Shown here: positions 29,201 through 44,200 of the stretch, piece by piece
Layout: every line of letters begins with the position of its first letter
How positions within the stretch are numbered: position 1 is the first letter of the stretch
Origin: Hermatobates lingyangjiaoensis
Taxonomy: Eukaryota > Arthropoda > Insecta > Hemiptera > Hermatobatidae
Assembly (NCBI GenBank): GCA_026182355.1
Contig: JAPFBL010000035.1
Coordinates: 1,755,501 to 1,819,500 of the forward strand
DNA: 64,000 nucleotides
Reading direction: 5' to 3'
The notes under the pieces: generated by a model
Database searches by the model: none
Seen by the model: only the letters and a program-made list of their open reading frames with translations
What the model was told of the DNA's origin: nothing
Program-made: the position numbers and the translations under genes

Positions 29201-32200
29201 TAAATTAAAATAATTACTAATCGAATATTTATTTAGAATCCAATAGATGTATTGTTTCATAGCATATTTATGCAAAAGAATTAATACACAATGAAAGAAA
29301 CTTAGGTGAGAATATACTTTTAACATAAAAATGAATTATCAAAACAAATAATTTAGAGAAACTAGTTCCTAGAAGTTTACATGTCGTGTTTTCACTTAAA
29401 TTTAGAAATTATATTGCATGAGCATTTTCAATTTATGGAAATAGAATCCCCGCTCCTTTTTGCATTAGCGCCCCCCGATATCAAAGCATCGGCCCCTGAG
29501 GGGCGGTACCGCCCACTTTGGGAAGCACTGGTTTAAAGGTTTCGAGACTCCTGGTTTTTTAGGAAGAGTTGAAGAAATTTTAGACTAATTATAAGTTGTT
29601 CTTAGATGGATGGAGTTTATCAACTTTTTTATTGGATAGTTTACGGAATTTGTTATTTTAATATAAAAGAACTGTAGACGTATTACTTTATAATAACAAA
29701 TTTCGCTATATTATTGGTAAGTACAAACCACATCAAATTAAATCCAAATCAAGTTCAAGGAAAATACGAATATCTATAACAAAAAGCAATAACCTTCTTT
29801 TACATACAAACATTGATACGAGTAGCTTTGGGACAATATTGGTGCTGCCATATGACTGCTTCTTAACTAATTATCCCTAATAAAGAAAAAAACTTTTGAA
29901 ATTTATCTACTATTGTCCTCTTTATGAAAGATTTTTTTTGTTTTGTTTCACTTTCAATAATTAATATTAATGAATCAGACCATGGGGTTCTTCATTACTT
30001 ATGTTTTTGTGCCAAATATTTTCCAAAGCATTTCATGTGTGGTCTTGGGGAGGTTAATTGTTTAAGTTCTATAGGTTAATTATAACTTCGTCATCCAATT
30101 AGATTAGTAAATTAACAGCAGACTGTGTTTTTTTATTAAAATGAAATAACATGCTTTAAAAGCATTAAATATCACTAAGCAGTCCATGTATTCTTATTAT
30201 ATTTTTTTAAGAGGATGTCGATATGTTTTCTTCTCATTGTTTCACTCAGTGAAATTGAGTTTTAGAATTATTAAGTGTTTCAGTTATTAATCGTATTATG
30301 GGTGCTTTTTTTTATTAACCTCTTTTAAGTTTGAAAGTAAATCATATTGCAAGTGTTATTCGAAATTATTACGAATTTGAAGTCAATAAAAATTAGTACT
30401 TATCAATTATGGACAATATGTTTACATAAACAAGTTTTTTGCCATACCTTGTCTGAAATTGTCGAATATGAGTAAATATCACAAAGTGACTGAATGTACA
30501 AATAATAATTTGTTTTGTGTGCATACTATTCTAGATTTTAATAAGGATATTGATTGAAAGTTGTAAATGTTAACAGTTGCAGAGAGCACTAGAAAATGAA
30601 TCGGAAATGCGCCCTATCCAAGGGCACTGGGCTGCTTTGGTCAACTCGTGTCTTCACTACTTTGGGGCTGCCACGACGAGGGTAGCCTCTACCGTCATCA
30701 GACAGATCTGCAGCAACATTGTTGCCCTCTCACCCTGCTATTCGTCCGACCCTCCACTCAAGTGAGTTCTCTGATACATGCAAGTGGGGGTGGGGCACTG
30801 TTCTTGTGTATCGTAATATCGTCTTCGGGAAATTTTTCTGTTGTTTTAATCTCATACATGCTATTCATTTTTATAGTTTAATTATATGCTAACATAAATT
30901 ATAAATATTACAATCATTGAAATTAGTTTTAATAAATTAATTATATTATTAATAAATAAAAATAACTGAGGACATGTGAATAAAAGGAAACAGTTACTGC
31001 AACCAATAGTTGGAATATATTCATCATAAGGAAGGGGTCAGAAAGGAAAATGAAACTCAAGAAATGTTTTCATGCAGTCCCATCAAAACAGAGTCTTCCT
31101 TCCATCTTCTGGTCTTCCCCTCATGCTTGTGATGTGCTATTCGAAATATAGATCATAGTAGGTGTTTTATGTCTTTTACTATTTTGAGTAAGTTACATCA
31201 TTACTTTTTTTGGTATTATGATATTTAAAAAACATTAAACTTAATGATGGTTTTACTTACAAATGACATGGCACTGCTAACTTGAAGACGCAAGAATCGA
31301 TATATATATATATTAGTCTTGTTTTTCCCATTTGTTATTGTGGTTTGATCATTGATATATATATAAGTGAGTTGCATCATTTACTTCTTTGTTTTTTTTG
31401 TGTTCTTGGGACGTTTCTTTTTTGTTTTTATAATAATATACAATATTTGACACATTATAGCGGATATGGTAACTGTATAGGTTTTTTATGTAGTACTTTT
31501 TATTACTCAATATCAGAAGCGGTAGAATTTATGTTCCTATTATTTTTTTTAATTTACAGTTCATCGTATGTCTGCTTACTGGGTTTTTATAATTTATTTC
31601 ATCTTTTTTGTGTTTTTTTCTGACAATTACATATTAACAATTGATATCTATATGTTATTTCAACTAGATTCATTTTTCATGTTTTGACATACCTTTTTCA
31701 CGTGAAGTTTGTTTAGGATAATTTCTGTAATGATTACCTAATATAGCATGTGATTAGGAACCCATACGACGTCATCTCCGAAGAATGATAGACTGTTTTC
31801 ATCTATCAGGTGAAAAGAAGTCACGCGAGTAGGGTTAGCGTGGCGGCGCTTGCTACTCACTGTCACCAATAGAATTGTTTGCGCAGGTTCCCAGTGGACT
31901 ACACCATCTCTGAGTTGGAGGCGCTCACCGTCCTCTGCCACCACTGCCTCCTGTCAACGCCGCCTCCCTTCTCCAACCCCTTGCCAGCAAACACCCCTCT
32001 GGCTCCTTCTTCCAACATCTTCTCCAATCTCGTCCATCTATTTCAGCCCTCTTCACCAGCCCCAGTCACCTCTGATTCTTCTACCTCACTCAGAGATAAT
32101 GTTTGTATTTTTTTTCTTAGTTAATCTTATTTAATTTACGCATATAATTTTCTGTCCATTTCTTACCCGATATGAATAAATTGATTTGTGCTTTCTCTAG

Positions 32201-35200
32201 TCACAAAATTTTAGTTCCTGTATCTGATAATATACTGGTAATGACTGAACATATAAACAGCATTTGTTGTTGTTGTATTGATTGTTGGAGTGTTCTGTTT
32301 AACAGAAGAACCCTAAAGCAAAGGACAATGTTAAGTGGCAGGTGACAGCGAAGAAGGCCGTGCAAGGCTTTTTCCCAAAGATAATATCCAGCGTAGCTGT
32401 CCTATGGCAGGCCTTGGTCACTGCGAAGGAAAAGTGAGTGTCTTTCAACTTTTATTCGTATTAGTTGTCGTAAAAGCTTTCTTATCATACATTTTTCATC
32501 ATACAAATCCTAGTCATTCATTAAGAAGTAAACCTTCAACAAAATCTTGTTGTTAAATATATACGTTTTTTGTATAAATATATGTACAAAAAATGTCTTG
32601 TATAAATACTGAGAACTACGGAACGTTTCGTCCATTGATAGGGTTTTCATTAAAACTTCTTAATTGGCAAAACCACATTTTAGCGACTATATCGTATTTG
32701 GATTAATACGGTACTTACTTCATTTCGACTTTGTGTCGTCTAACAACTGTTCTATAGTATAATTATGAGTGGGTTATTTAAAATGTAACTATTATTGTAG
32801 ATATAACTTTAAGTACGTCTATAAGGTCCACGCCTTTGTGTTTTACAAAGAGCAATAGTGGATCGTTAAACGGCTCCACTTAAACTTTTGGAAAAGACAT
32901 ATTACAGAGAGGTGACGTGCATCACCAATCAAAGTGCGCTCAAACCAACCACGCTCACTTACCTTCTATGTATAATGTGTATATTCTGTATACAATTACA
33001 GTTTTTACTGAACATAAAACCAAGAACGACCACATTTGAAAGCATGATTTATTAATTTTATAAATATGATGTAGATATTTGAACGAATATTTTATTTTCT
33101 GTATTTAACAGATTAAATTTATCATAATGCAAAACCTGGGACACTTACTACTAGCTCTCGACCAATTTAGTGATGACGTAATCGATAGTACATTTGATAT
33201 GATGTACATGCCTGGAATGTCTGCCCATGTCAATGTTTTTCTTCAGTATGGTGACTGAAATTGGTTAATTTAATTGCTAAAACTATTTACGTCCATATTC
33301 CGTTCTCCTGTTGTCATTCCTGGATAATTGTACGAGGGATATTAATAATTTAGAGATAAATTTACGTTGAAATGAAATAGTTTGTAGAGAAGCTTTTTTT
33401 ACTTTTGGACATTAGGCTGGCATCCACTGGGATAGCTGGGAATAGATGGTGTGTCCACTTGAAGTTTCCACATTAGTTAAACAACGTTCAGTCATCTGTT
33501 GTTTTTTTTTCCTTTGAAGTTGAATAACCGGCTAAAATCACTGCTCGAATGATTTTAGAGTATGTTCAAAGTTGTATAAACCACAGAAATTACTATAACT
33601 GGAAAGAACAGTTCATAAATAGTCGAACCTCAGTAAGTGACGAGCAACGTTCTGGTTGGACAGTTTAGGTGTTAACCCCTTCGCTTGAAACCTGCATTGA
33701 CGACATTATACGTAAAAACTGACTTGTTGCAACTGGACATATAACAAAAACAGGCGCAATAAGTGTTGGCAGAGTCCATAAAGTTTTAAATAACAAGTTC
33801 AAGTGCAGAGTGGATTCTGAAAGCTGAAAGAGTTGACAACACAGGAAAACAATATTCAAAAGTGAAAAGACGTCATAAAGAGAAAGGTAACCCTTTTCTA
33901 AACAATATCTTAACACATGATGAAACTTCGTTCTCCATTTCGAGCAGAGTTCAAATGACAAAGCATGGAAGGAAAACACACAGGCTTGCCTGAAAGAAAT
34001 TCAGAATGCAAGCATCAGCGGGAAAAATTATGATAACCTTCTTTGGGATGCCCATGTCTTGTGTGATTATTTGGGAGATGAGGGTGCAATAAACATCCTT
34101 CTACTGAGATATGTTTATAAACAAAGAAAGACAGGAATGATAGAAAAATTCGAAGATCTCTAAGAAAATGTGTGGGGTTGCTACGCAGTAGTACTCTCAC
34201 TTACACCACCCAGCTGACCTAATAAACCATTGAAAAAAAATACTACCTCATCATCCTCCGGTGTGGTTCAGATTTGGCTCCCTCGTCTTTCTATTTCTAT
34301 GGTCAAGGGAGTATTACATGAAAATAAATGAACAACAAGGTCAAAGATTTGTGGTAAAGTGGGTTCAAAAAAATAGACAAAGACTTCTTTGGATCAGGTA
34401 GAACAAAACTCAATCATTGTGACAAGTGTATTCTTATTGGGAAGTAATAAAAGACTCATTCTGCAAAAATCACAATTCTTCGACATTAATTTGTCTCTAA
34501 TTTTTGAAAGTCCCTTTAATACTAATAATAGATTGTTGCAAAGATTTCTGCTTTTGTAACTCAAACAAACATCAAGCTCTTTCGAATTAGAGAAGGTTTG
34601 CTGTGTTTATGAAATTTTTATTTATTATATTTCTCAAGTTCAGTTCTTTAGTTTTTGTGGTTAAATTTTGGTTTGCATTAAAATCTAAAATCGGTTTAGG
34701 TTACCAAAGTTTATCCAGATTATAGATACTTGGTCTTCGGTAAGAAAATGTTTTATTGTGTAATCAGAATGTACCTGAAAATAAACTTTTTTACGTTTAT
34801 ATATTTTTTAAATAAATTTTCTGTATGATAGAAAAATATCAATTATTTTTGTTTTAAGATAGTAGCTATGACTGGATTGTTTGTGACGTTTGTGGTTGCA
34901 GGGAAGGCGACAGCAGTTCGGTGGGGAGCGCGAGAGTGGTGCGCCAGCAGGTGCTCGACCTGCTCGGTCCCATCATCACTCACCACTCCTCCAGCTTCCT
35001 CGCCGCCATGGCCATTGTGTGGAGGGAGCGCCGTCTGCCTAACAGTCCTCTCATTGGCCCTCAAGTACCTACTCTCTTGCTTTTTACTTTCCTTTGTAGT
35101 TTTCAATAAAAAAATAAATAAATCAGTGGAGCTTTTGTCTATAATCTCAATCTACGGATGTGTTGTTTCTTGGTCCATTTGTTTGCTTTTATCGATTAGT

Positions 35201-38200
35201 TTAGCCAGTTATCGTAACTGTTGTAGACTGTTGCTAAGACTGATTGTCTGTTTCAGGGTTTACCAGTAGTGAACGAAGATCAGGCAGTTCTGGTGCAGCT
35301 GCTGATAGGGACCAAGGCGCTTGCCATTGATTCCTTGGTTCAGAATGTCCACCAGGTCATCAAGCAGCCTCTTACAAATGAGGTATTCTTTAGTTCTCCC
35401 ACAAAACGGGTTTTAGACAAAAGCCTGAATCCTTTTATATTCTATAGTATTAATTGGTAATAATATTTAATACTAATAACATAGTATCTGTAGAATAATA
35501 AGCTTTACAAAACTTGTTTTAAGTTTCTTACTTCCTATGAAATAAGTGGAGGATACTGTATATAATGTTTTCAAAGTATAAACAGTAAGAAATGAAAAAA
35601 AAATATTTCAACTGGTAACGGTCCTTGTCAATCACAAAGTGATTCATTCATTTTATTGAGCCACTAACCGGTTGAAATATCTTAGTCCCGTTCTTTTTTA
35701 TACGTTTATTTTTTATTTTAAATGCCTGTTTTTATCCTGTTATTATAGTTTTCACATTAAATTAATTTTCAATGGAATTCTGTCGACTTAATTGCTAGTG
35801 TAATGAAGTTTTACTAAATAAAAGCATAATTACTAAATAGCGTTCGAATTGGTTTGTTGTTCTGGCTATTTGTACATAGTTGATATTGAAGAATGATTGA
35901 TGCGCAATTGTACATTGAGATTATTAGCCATGTCTTGATTATTTAGCATGGATTGTAAATGAATATACTTGGTTTTTATGGACACTGCATTACGAGTATA
36001 ACTCAACAACCTTTGCCTCAAGCAGTAACGCCACGATCACAAGAACCTACTTACAATAAACATGAAAGATATCTTCTAGAGTTATGATTTCAGTTAATAA
36101 TAGAATTCAAATTATATTGAATTTTATGACAGCCGATAGTGTAATTTAAACATGCTAAGGTGTGTGGCATATTAGGACTGCATACTGTTGTCATATTCTT
36201 ACGTAGTTGAGATGTAAACTCTGTCCATGCTCACAGGAGATCGGAGTAGAGGTGAACCTGCTGGAGCTCTTCTGCCAGTACGCCATGCAGACAGACCTCT
36301 CGTCCTGGCCCAGCCTCCACCTCCTTCTCAAAGACGGACCCCAGTTCTCGGCTCCTTCCCAGTTCCTACTCTTCACTCTTCTCTCCCATTTCGCTCAGAA
36401 GTGTCAACCTCTTCAGGATAGGAAAGACATCAAAGATATGCAGGACATTACTACCAAGGTTTTAGCTAGCACATATCATTCCTCTAAAATATTATATTAT
36501 GAATTAGGTATAAAGTAATAATAATTAATTCTTTCAAATTATTGTTCTTTGCAGCACCGTATCTCTTTTGTAATTTGTCAAGTTCTGTACTGCACCAGTT
36601 ATGAAGCAAACTAGAAAGCCCGGTGCGATTTTTTATTAAACATTATATTCTAATATGTAATTAAGCGTAATCACCAACGTGCTCTGTTATAAATAATCCA
36701 GCAAAAGTAGATATTTTAAAAACATAGGTATCGATTTGATTAAGTGTTTCAGAATATTTTTACTGCGGACCGTTCTTCTTGTTGTGTCTCTTGATTTTTT
36801 CAAAAAAATATTTTTATTTAATCCTACTAAATAAATTATTGTTAACTAATTTTACTGATGAACTTATTCGAATGGAAGGTCCGTATTATTCATTACAATC
36901 TATAAATCTGTCATGTTACGAAAAGATCGTAACATTGTATCCAATTTGTACTGAGTGTTCCCTAGAAAACATCGTGTTCTTATTTGCGAATATAATTTGC
37001 AAAATTGGGTTTGGCTTATATGATTATCGCTTAATACAGGTGTCTGTAACCGGTAGATCTCACCTGAAAAAAATAGCAAAAGTTTAACTTTTGAGTTAAA
37101 TATAAATAAGAGGTAAATAATATATAGATAATAATATATAATAAAATAATAATGCCAGTAAATAAGTAATTAATCGGCTATTTTAAAAAATACAGCAGTT
37201 ATGGATTTCCGTTACATTTTTCTTAATGCATATATGTCTGATACACGATTTTCTAGAGCTTCATTGTGAATTGCAATGACCACAAGAAATTAACATATCT
37301 TTATCAGATTAATGTTGTGCTCTCATTTTTTAATAGATTTTATTTATTTTGTATATTTTCATTCCATAATATGTCAAAGTAAAGTAATTTCTTTCAACCT
37401 TTTAATCTTAAAATATGTATAATTGTTTTAGATTAATTAATTTTGTTATCATATTTATTTTATTATTATTGATTATTACTTAATATGATTTCTTTAAAAT
37501 AAAGTAATCTGATTGGGTACTACAAGTAAGTAACTACTACTCTTTTTGGTGTTATATTGAATCTTCCAATAATGACCTTGAATCTTCTAATAATGGACAA
37601 TTCATGACATTTTTACCAGGCATTACTAATATTAAGACAGGTCAAGTTGACATTCATATTTGAATATTAAGGTTCGACATTTCAGGTTTCTAGAATGACG
37701 AGAAGAGTGTTAAAAAAATCGTACTTGTTATCACATAAAGTACCTTTTCTATGCTCCAATATCATTCAGAAACATTAGGGTCGTTTACCTGAAACCGTGG
37801 AAATTTTTGAAAATCTGTTTTGTTTTTCATGAACTCTACATTTACTAATATGCTTCGTGATCGTAACAAGTTTAAAATATTAAATCTTATGTTAATAACT
37901 CTGCGATGCAACAAGATTTCAGATTCATAATCTAGTATAATTTTGATTAGGTAAATTTTTAAACATATATGAAAGACTTGAATGGTAGTTGATGATTTGT
38001 CTAGTTGGTGGAATGTCTGACGACGGTGGCTGGAGCCTGTTTAGAGCAGACGACCTGGCTGCGAAGAAACCTGGCGGTTCGCGAGGAGGACCCCCCTCCA
38101 GTCAGTCCCGACAGGGAGGAGAAGTGTCAGTGAACTGTTTATCGGTGCCCTACCTTGCTCTCTCATATCCCATTCAAGCACACTGTTATATCTACTGTCG

Positions 38201-41200
38201 CATTTCACAACTATAAACATTGTTATCTTTTGTTTTAAAAGTCTAACTTTAATGAAATCACGATCATATTTCAAGCAACCCAAATCTGGGTGAGAATATT
38301 AGTAACTCTCCTCTGATTATTACTAGATTGTAAATTAATATTCACTTATTAGCATAGTGTGGTTTTAACGTCATATCAATTGAGACTGACAAAGTCAAGG
38401 AGAAGAAAAACTGTCATGAACTCGAACATAGAACTTAGTGACTTACACCTTTTCTTAAAGTAAATTTAAAATACGAATAATATGTTTCAAACCTAAATCA
38501 ATTGATACATCGCGGATCACTGGACTTTTTTTGTATTACTTTTGTCTTTAATATACTAAGTAATACAGTAGGGTATTGGTTTTGACAAATTACGATGAGA
38601 TCCAATGAGCCTAAAATTTCTTTGAACAATAAGTTGAATTAAGTTTTCAAAACTTAATACTTTAAAGGATGCTCTTTTCAGCTTACTAGTGTAGATTCAG
38701 TTATTATGTGATGTCCACCCATCTCGGTGAAATAAAGGAATATTCTCCACATGAATATACATGAATAGTAGGTTCTTTAATGCCTACTATATGGGGGCTT
38801 TTTCTTTGCTCGTCTTTTTCCAATATTACAATTTTTATACACTTTTTATATAACACGTGGATACTATAGTAATCTAATCTTTAATTACACAACAATACTA
38901 TTCCCTGTAAACTTAATTTAAACACCTAGTTTAGAAGTATGGTATAAAGAAAATGCGTGTGTGCTGCTTTCTAAATTTATCCCAATATGTCTAACAAATG
39001 CAATAACTTCACAATTTGGCGTCCATATTAGTTAAAGGTTAGACACAATAGTGTTTGATTCTACATCGGGGGTGGTAAACCTTAGTCTAGTACATTAAAG
39101 ATGAAGTTATAACCCAGCGTATTCGGTCATGATATATACTCAGCTTACGTCCTCTCCCGTGTCAGGCGTACAAAAGACTTTCCTTCCGATTCCCAAAGGA
39201 AAGTTCTGGGGCCGCGACGACAATTGAAACTTGAATCCCATCTGTCAGTACTGACGATAAGACCTCTGCCACCAGGTGATGCCAGGCCTAGCTCATACGT
39301 CGTGCAGTTAGGCCACACCTAACTGCATACCAACCTGTTGAAAGCGCCTTGTTTTTTCTTTGATTAAACTTCTTCTTTTATAAGCAACAATTAAAACTTT
39401 TTTTATAAAAAAAATTAAAGCAGGGTGATGCCAAAGTCGCCACTCGGGTTAAGAAAGATTGAATTACAATTTGTACATATTATGGTAAAATTTTGCTTAA
39501 AGAAAATAGAAAATAAATATTAACACTAAATTGTAGGGTAAATCTAATGAAATGGTCTCCACATATAAAAATTTTAATGATATAAACAACGCGTTTCGAA
39601 CACGTAGTGTTCTTCCTCAGGAATTAACTAAGGATGAGTGCCTCTGAATAAGACTTATTATATCATTAAAATTTTTATATGTGGAGACCATTTCATTAGA
39701 TTTACCCTGCAATGAGTAAATACCACATAATAACTGATTGCACTACATTAGAATTAACACTAAAATTAAAATAACGTTTTCTTTTTGGATTCACACTGTA
39801 CTTAATGATATTCACACTGTATTTTGGAATATATTCTTTATTAATTTTAATAGCCTGTTCAGTAATTAATTAAAATTGAGAAGTCAATTGTTTTGTAAAG
39901 TATAAGTCACTTGGTTTAAAAATGCTATAATAAGCGAGGGGAATGCGAACATTTCCTTGGCATGTGATGGTCGGGTTGTTGACAGTGTGCTGGTTTGGCC
40001 ATGAGTGAGCTCTTATCTTCGTAGTTGTTAACTGTGTGTCCTGTGCGGTAGATATTAAGCTGATTCTTCTTGGCATGTGCTTGCTGTTGCCATTCCTCAC
40101 TTGCATGGGTTTTTTTTTATTTATTTTGCATTTTAGATTTGTGAGGAAACCTGTTTGCCTTAGTGAAGAATGCACTTTGGTTTTTCTTGTGGTGTGTTGA
40201 GGCCTGACAAAGAGTTCATTAAACTGTTCTGATGATAGTCACGTATCTATAAGCAGTATAATGAATAAAATGCAATATCGAATGAGGTTCAAAAGTGATT
40301 AAATTAAATATTCAAATAGTGGTCAGCAGAAGTTTTTTTTTTTTAATCTAAACGATAGTTCTTCGACACTGCAAGGAATGATATAGAAAGAAATGTTTGT
40401 GGTGAATTTCAAAATTGCATGTAGGAAATGTAAACATGGTTTAGACTTTGTAACGTTGATTATGTCACATGTTACATACATGATGAAATGTACATGGAAG
40501 CTGATAAATTTCTTTAGATAGATTACTTTTTAAAGTATCTGTAACTTATCCCGCAATTTCTTCATGTTCGCGGAGATGACCCTCAAACCAACCTTTTTTC
40601 TACACAAATGAAGGAACCTACTAAATATTAGTGAATTGTATAGTAGTATAAAATTTGATTTATTACTTTGTGTATATGTCTTTGTTGTATTTAATTAATG
40701 TCAATGACGGATTAATGTTTACAAAATGTTCGACAATACTTTTTTAAACTATAGAATTGAAATAACAGTTTAGGGAAATGGTGTCAAAATATATAGCAAG
40801 ATTTAATACTTGATCAAATGTTAAATGAAGGAAGTAGAATTAATGTTTATTCGATGGACTAAAATTGAATTTAAATTAATGCATCCATAATAAGTGGATG
40901 TTAGTTCTAAAGTGTTGGGCTGTAATGTTGGTGAATGAAACACTTGCTCTACAACTCTTCTGACATGGTGAACACGTACTTCATCCTCGATTATTTTACT
41001 CTTGCAAGGCTATGGTAAAGCTGTGAAAGTTTCATTCTCCATTTTCTGTCCCTCTGTTGCAAATAGATGGCAGTTTTATTAGAGGTTTAAAGAGAATCAA
41101 GAGACAAAGCTGTGCTCATCGTAAAAGGTTCTAAAAGCTAGGTCTCTGGTGTTCAATCCGATGTTACTCATTGATTGCAGTTCCATCTCGCGAGCATGCT

Positions 41201-44200
41201 GACTGTTGTCGTTTTCGTCTAGGTTCATAATATTTTATTACCTCTTCATGAATTACACTTATTCAGTCACTTTAAATTTCTTGGTACATAAAACTAACTT
41301 TTAAATGATAACGCATTACCTCCATATTGTGATAGGAGGTAATATGGTATTTATTATAATATGGAGGTAATATAATAATATTTAGTGATCTAGAGGACTC
41401 GGAGTACTGGCCTATTATCTCTCTTTCATATAAACTTGTACTCCAGTTACCATGATTTATCCTAATTGGAGGGTCAAAAAAGGAAAAATTAGAGTCAAAC
41501 CATGATCTACCTTTAATAGAGGGACGAAAAAGGAGGAATTAGAGTCTTACCATGATCTACCCCAATAGATGGACGAAAAAGGAATAATTTGGACAAAACT
41601 TTCACAGAATTATACGTAACAACAGAATAAGAATTCGATAGACGAGTATAAAAGTCAGTGTGTATAATGTCAGAAGAGTTATAGTGAAAATGTAGATGTT
41701 TCTTTACTCACCCTAATAAATCGAAATAATTTTGAAAAATCCTAGCTCGCAGGTTGATAATGTTTCCAAACCGTTCTTTATGGCGAAGAAAGTTACTCTT
41801 ATCTTACTGTAGGTCAGACTAAAGTAAAGAATTATGATTAAAAAAAAATGTTACTATTAGAATGCAGCTTCTGATATCTCTTGCTGGGAATTAGAATGAA
41901 TGATTCATTTATTGTTAGTCTGAGAAGTTTCTGAAAAAATACATGAATGCTTCAAATAGTGTTTCATCGTACCTATAATCGTTTGTTCCGCAAAATTTCA
42001 AACAAAATAATCAATGAAATAAATATATCCTTTATGATATCCTTTCCAAGAAGGATAAACGGAATATATTATTATTATTAGTGCAAAAAGAAATATCTAT
42101 TATCCTTATTAATGCATTTAGTATCAATAACTTTATTTGGATGTAAGAAGGTGTGTGGAAAATAGTTTCTGTTTTTAAAAGAAAAAAAACAGGGAAGAAT
42201 TGCTGGCAAAACAGTTTTATTTATAAAAAATTACTTTAAAATGCTTCTCAACACAGCTAATGTATAATGTGAAACTTTTTCATATTTTTACCGCTGATGT
42301 TGTGTATCCCCCTTTTCAACTCGTTGAAGGATGGTGAAAATCTGAAAATCAGATGGTATCTCGGACTGGACTGTAAAATGAATGAGGAGTCTCTATTGGA
42401 ACTGTTGAAGTAGTTGTTAATTTTTTAATAGGATGACCTATGACATGTCGTGGAAAGAAAAGGACATTTTCACTTTTGATTTGACGGTGAATTTCATACA
42501 ATTGGTTTTTTTTTTTGGATGTGTTTGAAAATTCAATAACATATTTCAATGAAAATGTGGCGATGGTTCTACACTGTTTAAACACCCGCTGAAGTAGAAA
42601 GAAGTATGGATTATTCATTGACATATCAGACTAGGCAAGCGAACATGACTGATGCAAATATATATATATTACTAGTACAATTCACGTTAAGGATGATTAA
42701 GCATCTTACATCGTATCCCAGTTTCTAAGTCTATGTTCTTTGAATTGTATTTTGTAGTATTATTATATATATCTTACAATTATTTATTTAATTTATTTGT
42801 TTTATGATTTTTCTCGACTTCATTTTAAGGTCCATCAAGTAGTTTTTCGTTTTTATGAAGCAGGATTTGTCTTTATAATGAAGACAGAGAAAAGGGTGAA
42901 AAAATTAAAGTCTTTTCGTTTGTATGGTGCATGAAGGTCACACTGGACTGTCAAAGTGTCCAATTGCTAAAAACTTAACGGTCTTTATAATGAAGACTGT
43001 TAAATAGTAAAATAATTAAATTAAATAAATTAATAAAGATATATATTAATACTGTGCAATTGATTTAGATACAAGTTAGATAATAGGAGGTTCTATAAAC
43101 TTATGATTTAAATCAGTATAACTTGAAACTGGATAATGGTTCAAATCTGGCTAAAGGACTACATCACCAGCATTCGGAGAAAAACGGTTAATTTATCATT
43201 TGGTGTTAATGGCTAAATCAATAAACCTGAATACTTATTAGCTACTCCAGACGACAGTGGTGTACACGAAATACGACAGAACTATTTCCTGGTATCAACA
43301 GATTTTTGATCCGAAATAACTTACTCTCTCCTCTATCTCTGACATCTTTGTGCCTAGATTAAGGGTAGGTGAATGTGCATGTTCATATAAAATTCGAACA
43401 CTATCAAACTTTCAACAAATTCTATATTATGATATTTTTTATATCCTACTTCAAAAGTAATAAATTCTAACATATTAAAATTCAGTAAATGAACGGTACT
43501 GTCAAAAGGTTAGTACTAGTGTAATCGTATTTTGGTGTGAACCGACTTTACTAGTATGTTGTTTTCTTCTCTTGATTGGTTCAATAAAACCCTATCCATC
43601 TTCAAGATTAACTGTTCTACTCTCTATTTGGTCTTTATATAGCATACAGCGTGCGTTTGTGTGTCGGAATTGCATTGTATGGTGAAATATTCTTAATTAT
43701 TGTTTGCAAAACCATCTTCAAACAAAAGGACTCGAACTATTAGAACAAACGCTAGAATTGTCTATAAATACGAAGTTGAGACAATTCGAACTCGAACAGG
43801 TTTGAACACAAGAGGTAAGACAGTGCTTCTTGAATATGATTTCGCGTGGAGTTAAAACTTTAATACTAGTTTCTCTTTCAAAACCCTCTCTAATGATTTA
43901 CACTTTCCTCTCTGTCATATTTAATGGATTATTCTATTCTTGTACGGAGTGAGTTAGAATGCAGTTTTCATTATGTTCATAGTTGCTTGTTTCTGGAATC
44001 CACTAAGATCAGTAATATTTCCACTAAGTGTGAATATTTCACACAACGTTTGCATATTCTCAACCCTCCACTCACACCATTTGCAGTGTTATACATGTTA
44101 TTGTTGACCTACAGTATAATGACCTTACTTTCTGTTTGAAGTATGTAAATTATTTATTAATTTAGCAATATTTAGTATGCTTAAATTATTCAAAAAAGTT

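Noticed and set aside
31282..31623. 113-codon open frame rich in Phe/Tyr/Ile that looks like a membrane protein
   Set aside because: T-rich intron and repeat sequence; hydrophobicity follows from base composition.
36590..36625. Minus-strand Helitron 3' end (caccgggctttctag)
   Set aside because: Only a short resemblance; no matching 5' end or hairpin of good quality.
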